Shown piece after piece: positions 1-7,460 of a DNA stretch of 36,702 nt. The translations under genes and the position numbers were made by a program. The stretch comes from Treponema sp. (GTDB lineage Bacteria; Spirochaetota; Spirochaetia; Treponematales; Breznakiellaceae): assembly GCA_031265435.1 (NCBI GenBank), contig JAISCR010000085.1, positions 1 to 36,702 of the forward strand, in the 5' to 3' direction. Numbering within the stretch: the first letter of the stretch is position 1; each line of letters starts with the position of its first letter. Under the pieces are notes generated by a model. That model had not been told where the DNA came from and made no database searches. It saw only the letters and a program-made list of their open reading frames with translations.

Positions 1-36
1 TTCACGAGGTTCGTTCTGTAAGGAAATTATTTAACT

Positions 37-110
37 GTGGGGTCTACTACCATTTTATTGTCGGCATTACCGATTCTAACCGCCCTGAAGGGCGGGGTAT
101 TAGACCCCAC
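37..110. repeat. Long inverted repeat with nested GC-rich hairpin
   Basis: The 15-nt arm at 37-51 (GTGGGGTCTACTACC) is the reverse complement of 96-110 with one mismatch. Between them sits a second perfect stem, CCGCCCT-GA-AGGGCGG (80-95). This nested palindrome resembles the structured ends of IS200/IS605-type elements or a small non-autonomous repeat. No transposase is visible, so the identity is inference. Confidence 0.5.
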
Positions 111-133
111 TGCGAATAAAGTAGATTTTTCTT

Positions 134-343
134 ATGCCGAAAGAAACCATACGCAAACCGGAGATGGGGCTGACTTTTGAGAAGGTCTGGGCCATGTTTC
201 AGGAAACCGATCGTAAAATGAAAGAAATAGCCTCTAAAGGGGTGAAGGACTTTGCGGTAAAGAGCGGTTTTTTTGTGCTGGAGCAATCGGGGGACACGAT
301 ACGGATCAGCGTCCCGGAAGGCTTTAAACCCCGGGAGTGGTAA
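134..343 (+). pseudogene. Internally deleted DUF3782-like protein relic
   Basis: A 69-residue ORF. The N-terminal part (residues ~11-32, GLTFEKVWAMFQETDRKMKE) looks like the coiled-coil start of a DUF3782-like family common in Treponema. The C-terminal part (~45-69, GFFVLEQSGDTIRI then VPEGFKPREW) looks like the end of the same family. Full-length members are about 200 residues or more, with a nuclease-like core between these ends, so this copy appears to have lost its middle in frame. No convincing Shine-Dalgarno precedes the ATG. The family match is from memory of conserved motifs. A genuine short protein cannot be excluded. Confidence 0.5.
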
Positions 344-360
344 GCTCCGTTCTTAAATCC

Positions 361-388
361 TTGACAGTTCTTTGAGATATGATATATC
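361..388 (+). promoter_or_regulatory. Candidate sigma-70 promoter
   Basis: TTGACA (361-366), a 16-bp spacer, then TATATC (383-388). It points toward the ABC importer operon about 400 bp downstream, with the poly-C run lying between. No other gene nearby would use it. Confidence 0.45.
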
Positions 389-788
389 CTTCCCTTAGCC
401 GTTATTCCGGTGGCGGGGATTTTTAAACATGATGAGAAAGCGGGTAGACAAAGGGAAAATTTCCTCAAGGGCGGATATGCCGGTATCGCATTGTACGCTG
501 TCCTGTTTGTCTGTGGACATCTTCCGTCCCGCTAATTCCTTGTATTATAAACAATTGATCCCCCCCCCCCCCCCCCCCGTACACATCGTAGCGTTTGTCC
601 ATTAGCCTATAGCCCGACGCCGCACCGGCGGACCGGAATACCCTCTTTACGAAAAAACTACTTCATCCCTGAAACACAATGGGTCGTCTCTAAAACAATG
701 TATTCTATTCCCGGGATAAAACCCGGCTTCTCATAAATTGCGGGCGTATGCCTGTATATATATTTTTTATGAAACGAGGAGAAACAGC
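389..788 (+). other. Long upstream region of the sugar ABC operon
   Basis: No convincing gene is seen here. A 58-codon ORF (429-606, starting MMRKRVDKGK) reads through the poly-C run as prolines but has no ribosome site and no family look. A hairpin CCGGG-ATAAAA-CCCGG lies at 711-726. The ribosome site for the next gene (GAGGA) is near 776-780. Confidence 0.4.
560..578 (+). repeat. Poly-C homopolymer run (19 C)
   Basis: Nineteen consecutive C residues lie 210 bp upstream of the binding-protein gene and downstream of the candidate promoter at 361-388. Runs of this length are prone to slipped-strand length change. Poly-G tracts in promoters of Treponema pallidum tpr genes are a known precedent for phase variation. 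The exact length may be a sequencing uncertainty. Confidence 0.85.
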
Positions 789-2066
789 ATGAAAAAGATT
801 TTAGTGGTTTTATGCGCCGCAGTGGTACTGCTGGCGGGGTGCTCCAAAAAGGAAAGCGCCGCGGGGAGCGCGGGAGCGCCGAAACAGAACAAGCTGGCGG
901 TGTGGACCGCGGTGGAAGATTTTGAAACCATGATCAACACCTACTACAAGCCCAGCCACCCGGATGTGGAAATTGAGTACACCTACGTTACCACCATGGA
1001 CGAAAAGCTGGGTACGGTGCTGGCCTCCGGTCAGGGGGTGCCCGACGTGTTCTCCCTGGAGGCCTCGTATGTCAGAAAGTATGTGGAATCGGGGTTGGTC
1101 CTGGATATTACGGATATGTATAGCGGGGTAAGGGACAAGGTGTATCAATACGTCGCGGATGTGGGAAGCCACAACGGCAAGGTCTACGGCCTTGCCTGGC
1201 AGACCACTCCCGGGGTTATATACTACCGCCGGAGCCTGGCGAAACAGTACCTGGGCAGCGACGATCCCGATACGGTACAAAGCTTCTTTGCCAATCCGCA
1301 GAAGTTCCTGGAAACCGCGGCGCTGCTTAAATCAAAATCCGGCGGCACCTGCTATGTCATGGGAAACGGTACGGAATTAGGCAGGCCCTACAGGAACAAC
1401 CGGGTTCAGCCCTGGGTAGTTGACGGCCGGCTCGTCATCGATCCCCTCATGCTGGACTACATGGATATGGTGAAGGAGATCCGCGACAAGGGTTACGACG
1501 CCAAAATCAACCATTGGACCGACAGCTGGTACGCCAGCCTCAACGGCGCTCTTCAGGACGAAAACGGGAAACCTATCGACATCTTTGGCGTCTTTCTCCC
1601 TGCCTGGGGCCTCTTTTACGTCCTCATGCCCGGCGGTTCCGATACCTCAGGCGATTGGGGCATTATTCCCGGACCCTATACCTATTTCGAAGGCGGTACC
1701 TGGCTCAGTGCCTGGAACAAGACCCAGAACCCCGAGGCGGCCAAGGAATTTATCCGGTATTTCGCCACCGACGACGAACTCCTGGAAACCTGGGTTTCCA
1801 CCACCTACGACATGATCTCCAACTCCCGGGTTGTGGAAAAGCTCAGATCCTCTTCCCTGGAAGTGCCCTTTTTGGGCGGCCAGAATCCCTATACTATCTA
1901 CGCCGATATTGCGGGCCAGATCAGCGGCAAGCTGTTTCAGGGAACCGACGGGGCTATTTACACAATCTTTGACGAAAACGTGACCGCCTTCGTCAACGGC
2001 GAAAAGACAAAGGACCAGGCTATCGCGGACTTTAAGGACCAGGTTAATACCCAAATGGGTTATTAG
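789..2066 (+). CDS. ABC transporter sugar-binding lipoprotein (family 1)
   Basis: Extracellular solute-binding lipoprotein of a carbohydrate-type ABC importer, 425 residues. The start at 789 is chosen because it gives a clean lipoprotein signal peptide (MKKILVVLCAAVVLLAGC, lipobox LAGC, Cys18) and follows GAGGA; an upstream in-frame ATG at 738 would bury the signal. The mature part has the family-1 look: an early KLAVWTAVEDFE strand, a DVFSLEASYVRKYVESGLVLDIT segment near residue 95, and tryptophan-rich stretches (WGLFYVLMPGG, GGTWLSAWNKTQ) later. It is followed by two permease genes, as in MalEFG/UgpBAE-type systems. The substrate cannot be read from sequence; a sugar or sugar derivative is likely. 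Confidence 0.9.
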   Translation: MKKILVVLCAAVVLLAGCSKKESAAGSAGAPKQNKLAVWTAVEDFETMINTYYKPSHPDVEIEYTYVTTMDEKLGTVLASGQGVPDVFSLEASYVRKYVESGLVLDITDMYSGVRDKVYQYVADVGSHNGKVYGLAWQTTPGVIYYRRSLAKQYLGSDDPDTVQSFFANPQKFLETAALLKSKSGGTCYVMGNGTELGRPYRNNRVQPWVVDGRLVIDPLMLDYMDMVKEIRDKGYDAKINHWTDSWYASLNGALQDENGKPIDIFGVFLPAWGLFYVLMPGGSDTSGDWGIIPGPYTYFEGGTWLSAWNKTQNPEAAKEFIRYFATDDELLETWVSTTYDMISNSRVVEKLRSSSLEVPFLGGQNPYTIYADIAGQISGKLFQGTDGAIYTIFDENVTAFVNGEKTKDQAIADFKDQVNTQMGY

Positions 2067-2089
2067 GCCGAATTCCGTATATAGATCAC

Positions 2090-2114
2090 GGAACCGGGTA
2101 TAAAGCCCGGTTCC
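2090..2114 (+). other. Intercistronic hairpin after the binding-protein gene
   Basis: A perfect 9-bp stem GGAACCGGG/CCCGGTTCC with a 7-nt loop lies between the binding-protein stop and the first permease. There is no T-run, so it more likely stabilises or attenuates the mRNA than ends it. Such hairpins often keep binding-protein transcripts in excess of permease. Confidence 0.6.
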
Positions 2115-2132
2115 GGTTTCGGGAGTTTAAGT

Positions 2133-3086
2133 ATGGGAAAAGCAAAGGCCGGTAACTGGCGGCGCATTCAGCGCTGGGGGTATTTTTTTGTCGCTCCCTT
2201 TGTGATCGTCTTCTGCGTATTTAACCTCTGGCCTACGCTGTATACTTTTATTCTTTCCTTTACGGATCTAAAGGGCTTAAGCCAGCAACTGCATATTACA
2301 GGATTGTCGAATTTCACCCGTCTCCTGGGGGACAGAAATTTTCTGGGATCCATAAAAAATACGTTTATCATTTCGGGCTGTACTTTTGTTCCCCAGATTG
2401 CCATCGCCCTGATTCTGGCAATTTGGCTTTCTGATATACGGCTCAACCTTTCGGGCAGAAACACCTTCAGGGCCATCATTTTCCTGCCCAACCTGCTTAC
2501 CGCCGCTTCCATCGCGGTGCTTTTTCAGAATTTTTTTAATTATCCAACAGGTCTCTTGAACCAGCTGCTCTATTCCCTGGGAGTCCGCCAGACAGTGGTA
2601 CAGGGCGGCGAGATCGTAACCCAGGCGTACCAGTTTTTCAGGATAGTTCCCTTTTCCCGGGGCCTTGCATCCTTTATTTACTGGTGGATGTACTACGGTT
2701 CAACCAACATCATCCTCATGGCGGGGATTACCAGCATAAATCCTACCCTCTACGAATCCGCGGTGGTAGACGGCGCCAACAGCCGGCAGACCACCTGGTA
2801 CATCACCCTCCCCCTGCTGCGCCCCATTATCCTCTACGTCTTTTTCACTACCATGATAGGGGGCATGCAGGCTTTCGACATCCCCATGCTTCTTACCGGG
2901 GGCGGTCCGAACAATACCTTGAGGACCATGACCATGTATGTGTATCAAATCGGGTTTACCGGCAATAACGACAAGGCGTATGCGGCGGCAGTCTCCATAG
3001 GCATATTTGCTCTCACCATCATCCTTGCCCTGATTATCTTCTTCTTCCTGCAGGATCGTAGCGAACTGAAGAAGGCGGAAAAATAG
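2133..3086 (+). CDS. Sugar ABC transporter permease (MalF type)
   Basis: Inner-membrane permease of the importer, 317 residues with about six hydrophobic segments (first at ~15-38, FFVAPFVIVFCVFNLWPTLY). The EAA loop that contacts the ATPase is visible at ~207-235 (YESAVVDGANSRQTTWYITL followed by PLLRP). The start follows GGGAG at good spacing. It is second in an operon of binding protein, permease, permease and URO-D-like protein. No ATPase gene accompanies it, so an MsmX/UgpC-type ATPase encoded elsewhere is inferred. Confidence 0.9.
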   Translation: MGKAKAGNWRRIQRWGYFFVAPFVIVFCVFNLWPTLYTFILSFTDLKGLSQQLHITGLSNFTRLLGDRNFLGSIKNTFIISGCTFVPQIAIALILAIWLSDIRLNLSGRNTFRAIIFLPNLLTAASIAVLFQNFFNYPTGLLNQLLYSLGVRQTVVQGGEIVTQAYQFFRIVPFSRGLASFIYWWMYYGSTNIILMAGITSINPTLYESAVVDGANSRQTTWYITLPLLRPIILYVFFTTMIGGMQAFDIPMLLTGGGPNNTLRTMTMYVYQIGFTGNNDKAYAAAVSIGIFALTIILALIIFFFLQDRSELKKAEK

Positions 3087-3094
3087 GAGGCCCC

Positions 3095-3949
3095 ATGCAG
3101 ACCGGTGTTTTGGAATTGAAAATAAAACGGTTTATTATTCATCTGATAATGCTCTTCCTCGCCCTGCTTGCCCTTACACCCATTTACCTGATGCTGGTAA
3201 ACGCCACCAGGTCTACCGCGGAAATCAACCGGGGGATCTCCTTTGTGCCCGGAAAGTCCCTTGCCTTTAACTGGAAATTCCTCCTTGCCCACGACATGAA
3301 ACCCATGATGGACCCCCTGCGGGGCTTATTCAACAGCACCTTTATCGCCCTTTCCACTACGGTTCTCTCGGTCTATTTTTCCTGTATGACCGCCTACGGC
3401 CTCCACGTGTACCGGTTCTTCGGGAGGAAAGCCCTCTGGACCGTTATCCTTATCGTAATGATGCTGCCCGGAACCCTTGCGTTTATCGGGTTCTATCAGT
3501 TTATGGTAACCTTAAGACTGCTGGACAATTACATTCCCCTGATCATCCCCTCAATAGCCGCTGCCGGCACGGTCCTCTTTATCCGTCAGTATATGAGTAC
3601 CGTCCTTTCCGTGGAACTCATCGACGCGGCCCGCATTGACGGCGCCGGGGAATTCAGGATCTTCAATTCAATTATCCTCCCCACCATTGTCCCGGTCATG
3701 GCAACCCAGGCCATTTTTACCTTTGTGGCCTCCTGGAACAACTACTTTACCCCCATGATCCTCCTCTCAACCATGAGCAAGTATACCATCCCCATCCTGG
3801 TAAGGCTCCTCACCACCAACTTTTACCGGGTTGAAATGGGCGGCGTCTATCTGGGACTGGCAATAACCGTAGCGCCGATTATCATATTTTATGCCTTTAT
3901 GTCCCGTTACATCATTTCAGGGCTTACCCTGGGAGGCATAAAAGAATAA
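3095..3949 (+). CDS. Sugar ABC transporter permease (MalG type)
   Basis: Second inner-membrane permease, 284 residues, starting 8 bp after the first permease with AGGAGG upstream of the ATG. It has an N-terminal membrane helix (IIHLIMLFLALLALTPIYLM) and a typical MalG-family EAA loop at ~174-203 (ELIDAARIDGAGEFRIFNSI followed by ILPTIVP). It pairs with the preceding permease to form the channel. The family call is secure; the transported sugar is not. Confidence 0.9.
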   Translation: MQTGVLELKIKRFIIHLIMLFLALLALTPIYLMLVNATRSTAEINRGISFVPGKSLAFNWKFLLAHDMKPMMDPLRGLFNSTFIALSTTVLSVYFSCMTAYGLHVYRFFGRKALWTVILIVMMLPGTLAFIGFYQFMVTLRLLDNYIPLIIPSIAAAGTVLFIRQYMSTVLSVELIDAARIDGAGEFRIFNSIILPTIVPVMATQAIFTFVASWNNYFTPMILLSTMSKYTIPILVRLLTTNFYRVEMGGVYLGLAITVAPIIIFYAFMSRYIISGLTLGGIKE

Positions 3950-3971
3950 CATTTCATTATAGGAGGAATTC

Positions 3972-5213
3972 GTGATTACCCATAAGGATAAATCAACGCT
4001 TCGGGAACTGGCTAAAGAAGTACGGGATCTTGCCGCCCAAGAGGTCAATCAGGAACGGATCCGCCGGATTCGGGACATGCACGCCTTAAAGTCCGGACGG
4101 CCCCTGGTGTGGATCGACGAAATACCCTGGCACGAAATGGACATTGACGGCGCCCTTGTCCTGAGGTGCGAATCCAAAGAAGCTCAGGATATGGAACGGC
4201 ATTTCCGCCGTATCCTTTACCGTTGGAAATACATTCAGGTGGATATGGTGGTGGAAGACACCTTCTATGTGGATAAGGTGTTTACGGATTCGGGTAACGG
4301 AATCACAATAAAAGAAGAAACCCTGTCCACTAATGTGGAAAACCACATCGTTTCCCACCATTACGAGGATCAGCTTGATACGGAAGAAAAAGTAGACGCC
4401 CTTAAGATCCCGGTTATCCGGGCCAGGCCGGACATTGACGAAAAAAATCTTGAAACGGCCCGTGATATCTTTGACGGTATCATGCCGGTAAAGCTCCGGG
4501 GCCACGGCATCTATTACGCTCCCTGGGACGAGATCGCCATGCTGCGGGGCATAGAAAACTGCCTGGTGGACATGATAAGCAGCCCGGAGCTTGTTCACAA
4601 AACAATGGCCAAGTTTACGGAAATCGGCCTGGCCCGGTATGACCAGATGGAGGCTCAGGGCCTCCTGGACTTCAACATCCCCGCCCTCCACTGTACGCCG
4701 CCCTACTGCGACGAGCTTCCCGCGAAGGATTTTGACGGCAAAAACGTGCGGCTCAAGGACATCTGGTTCCGGGGCATGGCCCAGCTGTTCTCTTCCGCGT
4801 CCCCGGCCATGCAGGACGAATTTGATCTCCGGTACATGCGTACTTTGATGGACAAGTGCGGTCTTTCCTATTACGGCTGCTGTGAGCCGCTGGATAAATT
4901 CATTCCCTATTTAAAGAAGGTTCCCAACATGCGGAAGATCGGCGTCAGCCCCTGGGCGGATGTCCGGTCATCCGCGGAGCAGATTGGCGGGGATTATGTG
5001 TTTGCCCGGAAGCCCAATCCCGCCCATGTGGCCAGGAATTTCAGCGCCGGGGTGGTGGAAAAGGAAATCGTTGAAACCATCGAGGCCTGCATGGAGAACA
5101 AATGTCCCTATGAATTTGTGCTGAAGGATATCAGCACCGTGGACGGCAGGCCGGGAAACCTTATTGATTGGGCAAACACCATTACCGCGGTTATCGACCG
5201 GTACTATTCATAG
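3972..5213 (+). CDS. URO-D-fold protein, probable corrinoid methyltransferase-like
   Basis: A 413-residue protein of the uroporphyrinogen decarboxylase superfamily. It starts with GTG at 3972, immediately after a strong AGGAGGA. Visible features are RGHGIYYAPWDEIAML near residue 178, PALHCTPPYCDELP near 236 and a C-terminal GYVF-like segment (GGDYVFARKPNP). It lies 22 bp after the permeases and is probably cotranscribed. Haem-type URO-D is unlikely: the protein is longer and divergent, and no haem genes are nearby. Relatives in gut anaerobes include MtaA/MtbA-type methylcobamide methyltransferases and many uncharacterised proteins beside sugar transporters. A role in processing the imported compound, perhaps demethylation, is inference. 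Confidence 0.65.
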   Translation: MITHKDKSTLRELAKEVRDLAAQEVNQERIRRIRDMHALKSGRPLVWIDEIPWHEMDIDGALVLRCESKEAQDMERHFRRILYRWKYIQVDMVVEDTFYVDKVFTDSGNGITIKEETLSTNVENHIVSHHYEDQLDTEEKVDALKIPVIRARPDIDEKNLETARDIFDGIMPVKLRGHGIYYAPWDEIAMLRGIENCLVDMISSPELVHKTMAKFTEIGLARYDQMEAQGLLDFNIPALHCTPPYCDELPAKDFDGKNVRLKDIWFRGMAQLFSSASPAMQDEFDLRYMRTLMDKCGLSYYGCCEPLDKFIPYLKKVPNMRKIGVSPWADVRSSAEQIGGDYVFARKPNPAHVARNFSAGVVEKEIVETIEACMENKCPYEFVLKDISTVDGRPGNLIDWANTITAVIDRYYS

Positions 5214-5232
5214 GGCAGCGCGATTGGCGTCA

Positions 5233-5264
5233 GGTTAATCGGCGTTCCCCGGGGCGCATTAACC
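5233..5264. terminator. Weak convergent terminator-like inverted repeat
   Basis: GGTTAAT (5233-5239) and ATTAACC (5258-5264) flank a GC-rich centre between two convergent genes. The right arm overlaps the stop codon of the sigma factor gene. There is no clear T-run, so termination is only suggested by position. Confidence 0.3.
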
Positions 5265-6107
5265 CGCATTGAGGTAACTGCGGATCTCTTCGGCATGGGT
5301 TCTGATCTTTTTCAGAGCCCTAAGCTCTATCTGCCGTACCGTTTCCGGGGAAATGCCCATCTTGTCGCCTATCTTTTTCAGGGTATGACGTTCACAGCCG
5401 CCCAGTTCATAGCGGTACATCAGTATCCGCCGTTCTCTGTCCTTAAGGTTTGCAAGACAATCCAGGACTTCCCGCCGGCTGTCTTCCCGGAGTATGTCCC
5501 GCTCGGGGTTGTAGGTATAGTCTTCATGAAGTTCCATGAAGGAAGAGTTTTCATCCCCTTCATTCTCAGGTTCCAGGGAAATGGGAGTGCTGGTCATGGT
5601 AAGGATGCTTTCTACATCTTCAACGGTTACGCCGATAGATTCGGCAATTTCATCACTCCGGGGCTGATGCATAAGAGTCTGACTCAAAGTATGATAGCTG
5701 CGCTGAATCTTCCGGTAAATTTCCTCTTTCCGGTGGGGCAGCCTGATAACCCGGCGCCGGTTGACCAGAAAACGGGCAATATACTGCCTGATCCACCATG
5801 CCGCATAGGTAGAAAAACGGACATTCTTTGAATAGTCATACTTTTCCGCCGCGCGCATGAGGCCCATATTTCCCTCCTGAATAATATCCAGAAATGAAAT
5901 ATCGTCCCGTACATAGGAACGGGCTATCTTTACTACCAGTCTGAGATTCGCCTCAACAAGCTTCCGGCGGGCCCGTGCGCTTCCCTGCTGAATTTGCCGG
6001 GAAAGTTCCAGTTCTTCGGCAAAATCGAGAAGAGAAAAACGCTTTATCTCCTGCATATACGTTTTCAGGACATCATCGCCTGAACCGCTTACGTTCTTTT
6101 TGTTCAT
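5259..6107 (-). CDS. RNA polymerase sigma-70 family factor, group 2 (RpoD/RpoS-like)
   Basis: A 282-residue sigma factor with regions 1.2 (DDVLKTYMQEI), 2 (RRKLVEANLRLVVKIARSYV, then FLDIIQEGNMGLMRAAEKYD and RFSTYAAWWIRQYI), 3 and 4 (LKKIGDKMGISPETVRQIEL, then RALKKIR). It lacks the long region 1.1 and non-conserved insert of a housekeeping sigma, so a non-essential group-2 factor is likely. The start at 6107 is chosen because GGAGG lies 5 nt upstream; a longer frame from 6131 would place that site inside the gene. It is monocistronic and divergent from the next gene. Its regulon cannot be deduced here. Confidence 0.88.
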   Translation of the reverse strand: MNKKNVSGSGDDVLKTYMQEIKRFSLLDFAEELELSRQIQQGSARARRKLVEANLRLVVKIARSYVRDDISFLDIIQEGNMGLMRAAEKYDYSKNVRFSTYAAWWIRQYIARFLVNRRRVIRLPHRKEEIYRKIQRSYHTLSQTLMHQPRSDEIAESIGVTVEDVESILTMTSTPISLEPENEGDENSSFMELHEDYTYNPERDILREDSRREVLDCLANLKDRERRILMYRYELGGCERHTLKKIGDKMGISPETVRQIELRALKKIRTHAEEIRSYLNAG

Positions 6108-6157
6108 AATATCCTCCGGACACGAACTCATATCCTGATACTAACAAGCAAATTCCG

Positions 6158-6179
6158 TGCCATCTTATTTCAGATGGCA
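6158..6179. promoter_or_regulatory. Perfect inverted repeat between divergent genes
   Basis: TGCCATCT-TATTTC-AGATGGCA, an 8-bp perfect stem, lies about 50 bp upstream of the sigma factor start. It could be an operator or a 5'-UTR hairpin of the sigma mRNA. Confidence 0.4.
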
Positions 6180-6289
6180 AAATCACACCTAACTCATTGT
6201 ATTATAAGGAGTTACGTAAAAATACACTTGGGGATTTCACACTCAATTCCGGAAAAGTATAAAAAATCATACGTACTTCTTTTTTAGAT

Positions 6290-6769
6290 ATGGAAAAAGT
6301 TATACAGATGCGCTATAGTAACCCTATGGAATACGGGATCAAAGCCATGGAAAAGGACGATAACGGATATTTCTTCATCCAATGGTCTCCGCTGGCTGTG
6401 GCGGACCGCTGGGAAATCAACGCCAAGGTGCCTGCCGTTGCCGGGGTCTACGAGATCTATTGGATGGATGAGCAGAACCATCTGAGAATGCTCTACATAG
6501 GAGACACCCATTATGGCGGCCTGCGTTCCGAGATCCGCCGTCTTACCGATCCCGAGTTGACCATCGACAGCCGCTGCAGAAAGATTCTTGAAGATGAACA
6601 GATATGGTACCGGTATGCCCCGGTCAATTCCGCCGCGGTGATGAGCGATGTAGTGTGGTTCTTCCGGCGGACGTATTTTCCGGAAAATCCCGGAGTTTCC
6701 CATTCCGGCCGCTATGAGAAGATCTTTGTCAAGGAATCATCCACCGACAAGCTTATCTGGGTGCCCTAA
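6290..6769 (+). CDS. GIY-YIG-like small protein
   Basis: A 159-residue protein of uncertain function. Residues ~53-80 read GVYEIYWMDEQNHLRMLYIG, with the spaced G-V-Y and Y-I-G signature of the GIY-YIG nuclease fold. The Arg expected downstream could be one of those in GGLRSEIRRL; the catalytic Glu cannot be placed with confidence. It has no membrane or signal segment. No strong ribosome site precedes 6290; an in-frame ATG at 6308 is an alternative start. It is followed 28 bp later by the Sua5/YrdC-family gene. A nuclease or a nucleic-acid-binding relic of one are both possible. Confidence 0.5.
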   Translation: MEKVIQMRYSNPMEYGIKAMEKDDNGYFFIQWSPLAVADRWEINAKVPAVAGVYEIYWMDEQNHLRMLYIGDTHYGGLRSEIRRLTDPELTIDSRCRKILEDEQIWYRYAPVNSAAVMSDVVWFFRRTYFPENPGVSHSGRYEKIFVKESSTDKLIWVP

Positions 6770-6797
6770 AACAGAGTTTAGAGTTCAGGAAAAGACT

Positions 6798-7460
6798 GTG
6801 ATTGAGTACGTAGTGCCCGGCAATATTGACGACAGAGTCCTTTCCAGGGCGGTACGGATTCTCTCCGGGGGCGGTATCGTGGCCCTCCCCACGGATACAA
6901 GCTGGAGTCTGACCTGTTCTACCGCTTCCAGAGACGGAATAAAAAAACTCAAATCCCTTTCGGGAGGGCGGGATGAGAGGCATTTCACTCTTCTCTGTTC
7001 CGATATTTCCCAGTTCGGGGAACTTTGCTCTATGGACAATACCCGTTTCCGCCTTATCCGGCGCCTTTCTCCGGGGCCCTATGTGTTCATCCTCAAGACT
7101 CTGCCGGGTACCGAAAAGGCCCTCAATCTCCGCCGCCGGGAAGCAGGCGTCCGTATCCCCGATCACCCCATTCCCCTGGCCCTTATCAAAACCCTGGGCG
7201 GGCCGCTCTACTCCATCACCGCCAAACGGGCCGCGGCGGACGATGGTTTTCAGGATGAAGAAGAGGGTACGGAATCCCGAATGTCTCCCATCCCCCGGGA
7301 AGAACTTTTTGAAGGAGGCTGGGAACTGGAAGATATAAACGGTATAGATCTGATCATAGACGGCGGAGAAGAACAGGAGAGGATCTTTTCCACCATCCTC
7401 GATCTTTCCGGAGATGACGTGGCACTCATCCGGGCAGGAACAGGCTCATGGCCGGCATAA
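6798..7460 (+). CDS. Sua5/YciO/YrdC-family protein (threonylcarbamoyl-AMP synthase-like)
   Basis: A 220-residue protein of the YrdC/Sua5 fold, which makes threonylcarbamoyl-AMP for tRNA t6A modification. Visible: RAVRILSGGGIVALPTDTSW (nucleotide-binding start), KKLKSLSGGRDERHFTLLCS where the canonical KxR-type motif lies, a LSPGPYVFILK segment, and REAGVRIPDHP. The usual 'PTdTvYGL' is altered to PTDTSWSL and the KRp motif is weak, which fits the YciO-like subgroup better than canonical TsaC. A GTG start at 6798 after AGGA is preferred to an upstream ATG inside the preceding gene. It overlaps the next gene by 13 bp, so translation is probably coupled. Confidence 0.75.
   Translation: MIEYVVPGNIDDRVLSRAVRILSGGGIVALPTDTSWSLTCSTASRDGIKKLKSLSGGRDERHFTLLCSDISQFGELCSMDNTRFRLIRRLSPGPYVFILKTLPGTEKALNLRRREAGVRIPDHPIPLALIKTLGGPLYSITAKRAAADDGFQDEEEGTESRMSPIPREELFEGGWELEDINGIDLIIDGGEEQERIFSTILDLSGDDVALIRAGTGSWPA

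Noticed and set aside
429..606. 58-codon ORF reading through the poly-C run
   Set aside because: No ribosome site, no recognisable motif, and the reading frame depends on the uncertain length of the run.
3972..5213. Haem biosynthesis uroporphyrinogen decarboxylase (hemE)
   Set aside because: The protein is longer and divergent, and it is in a sugar-transport operon with no haem genes.
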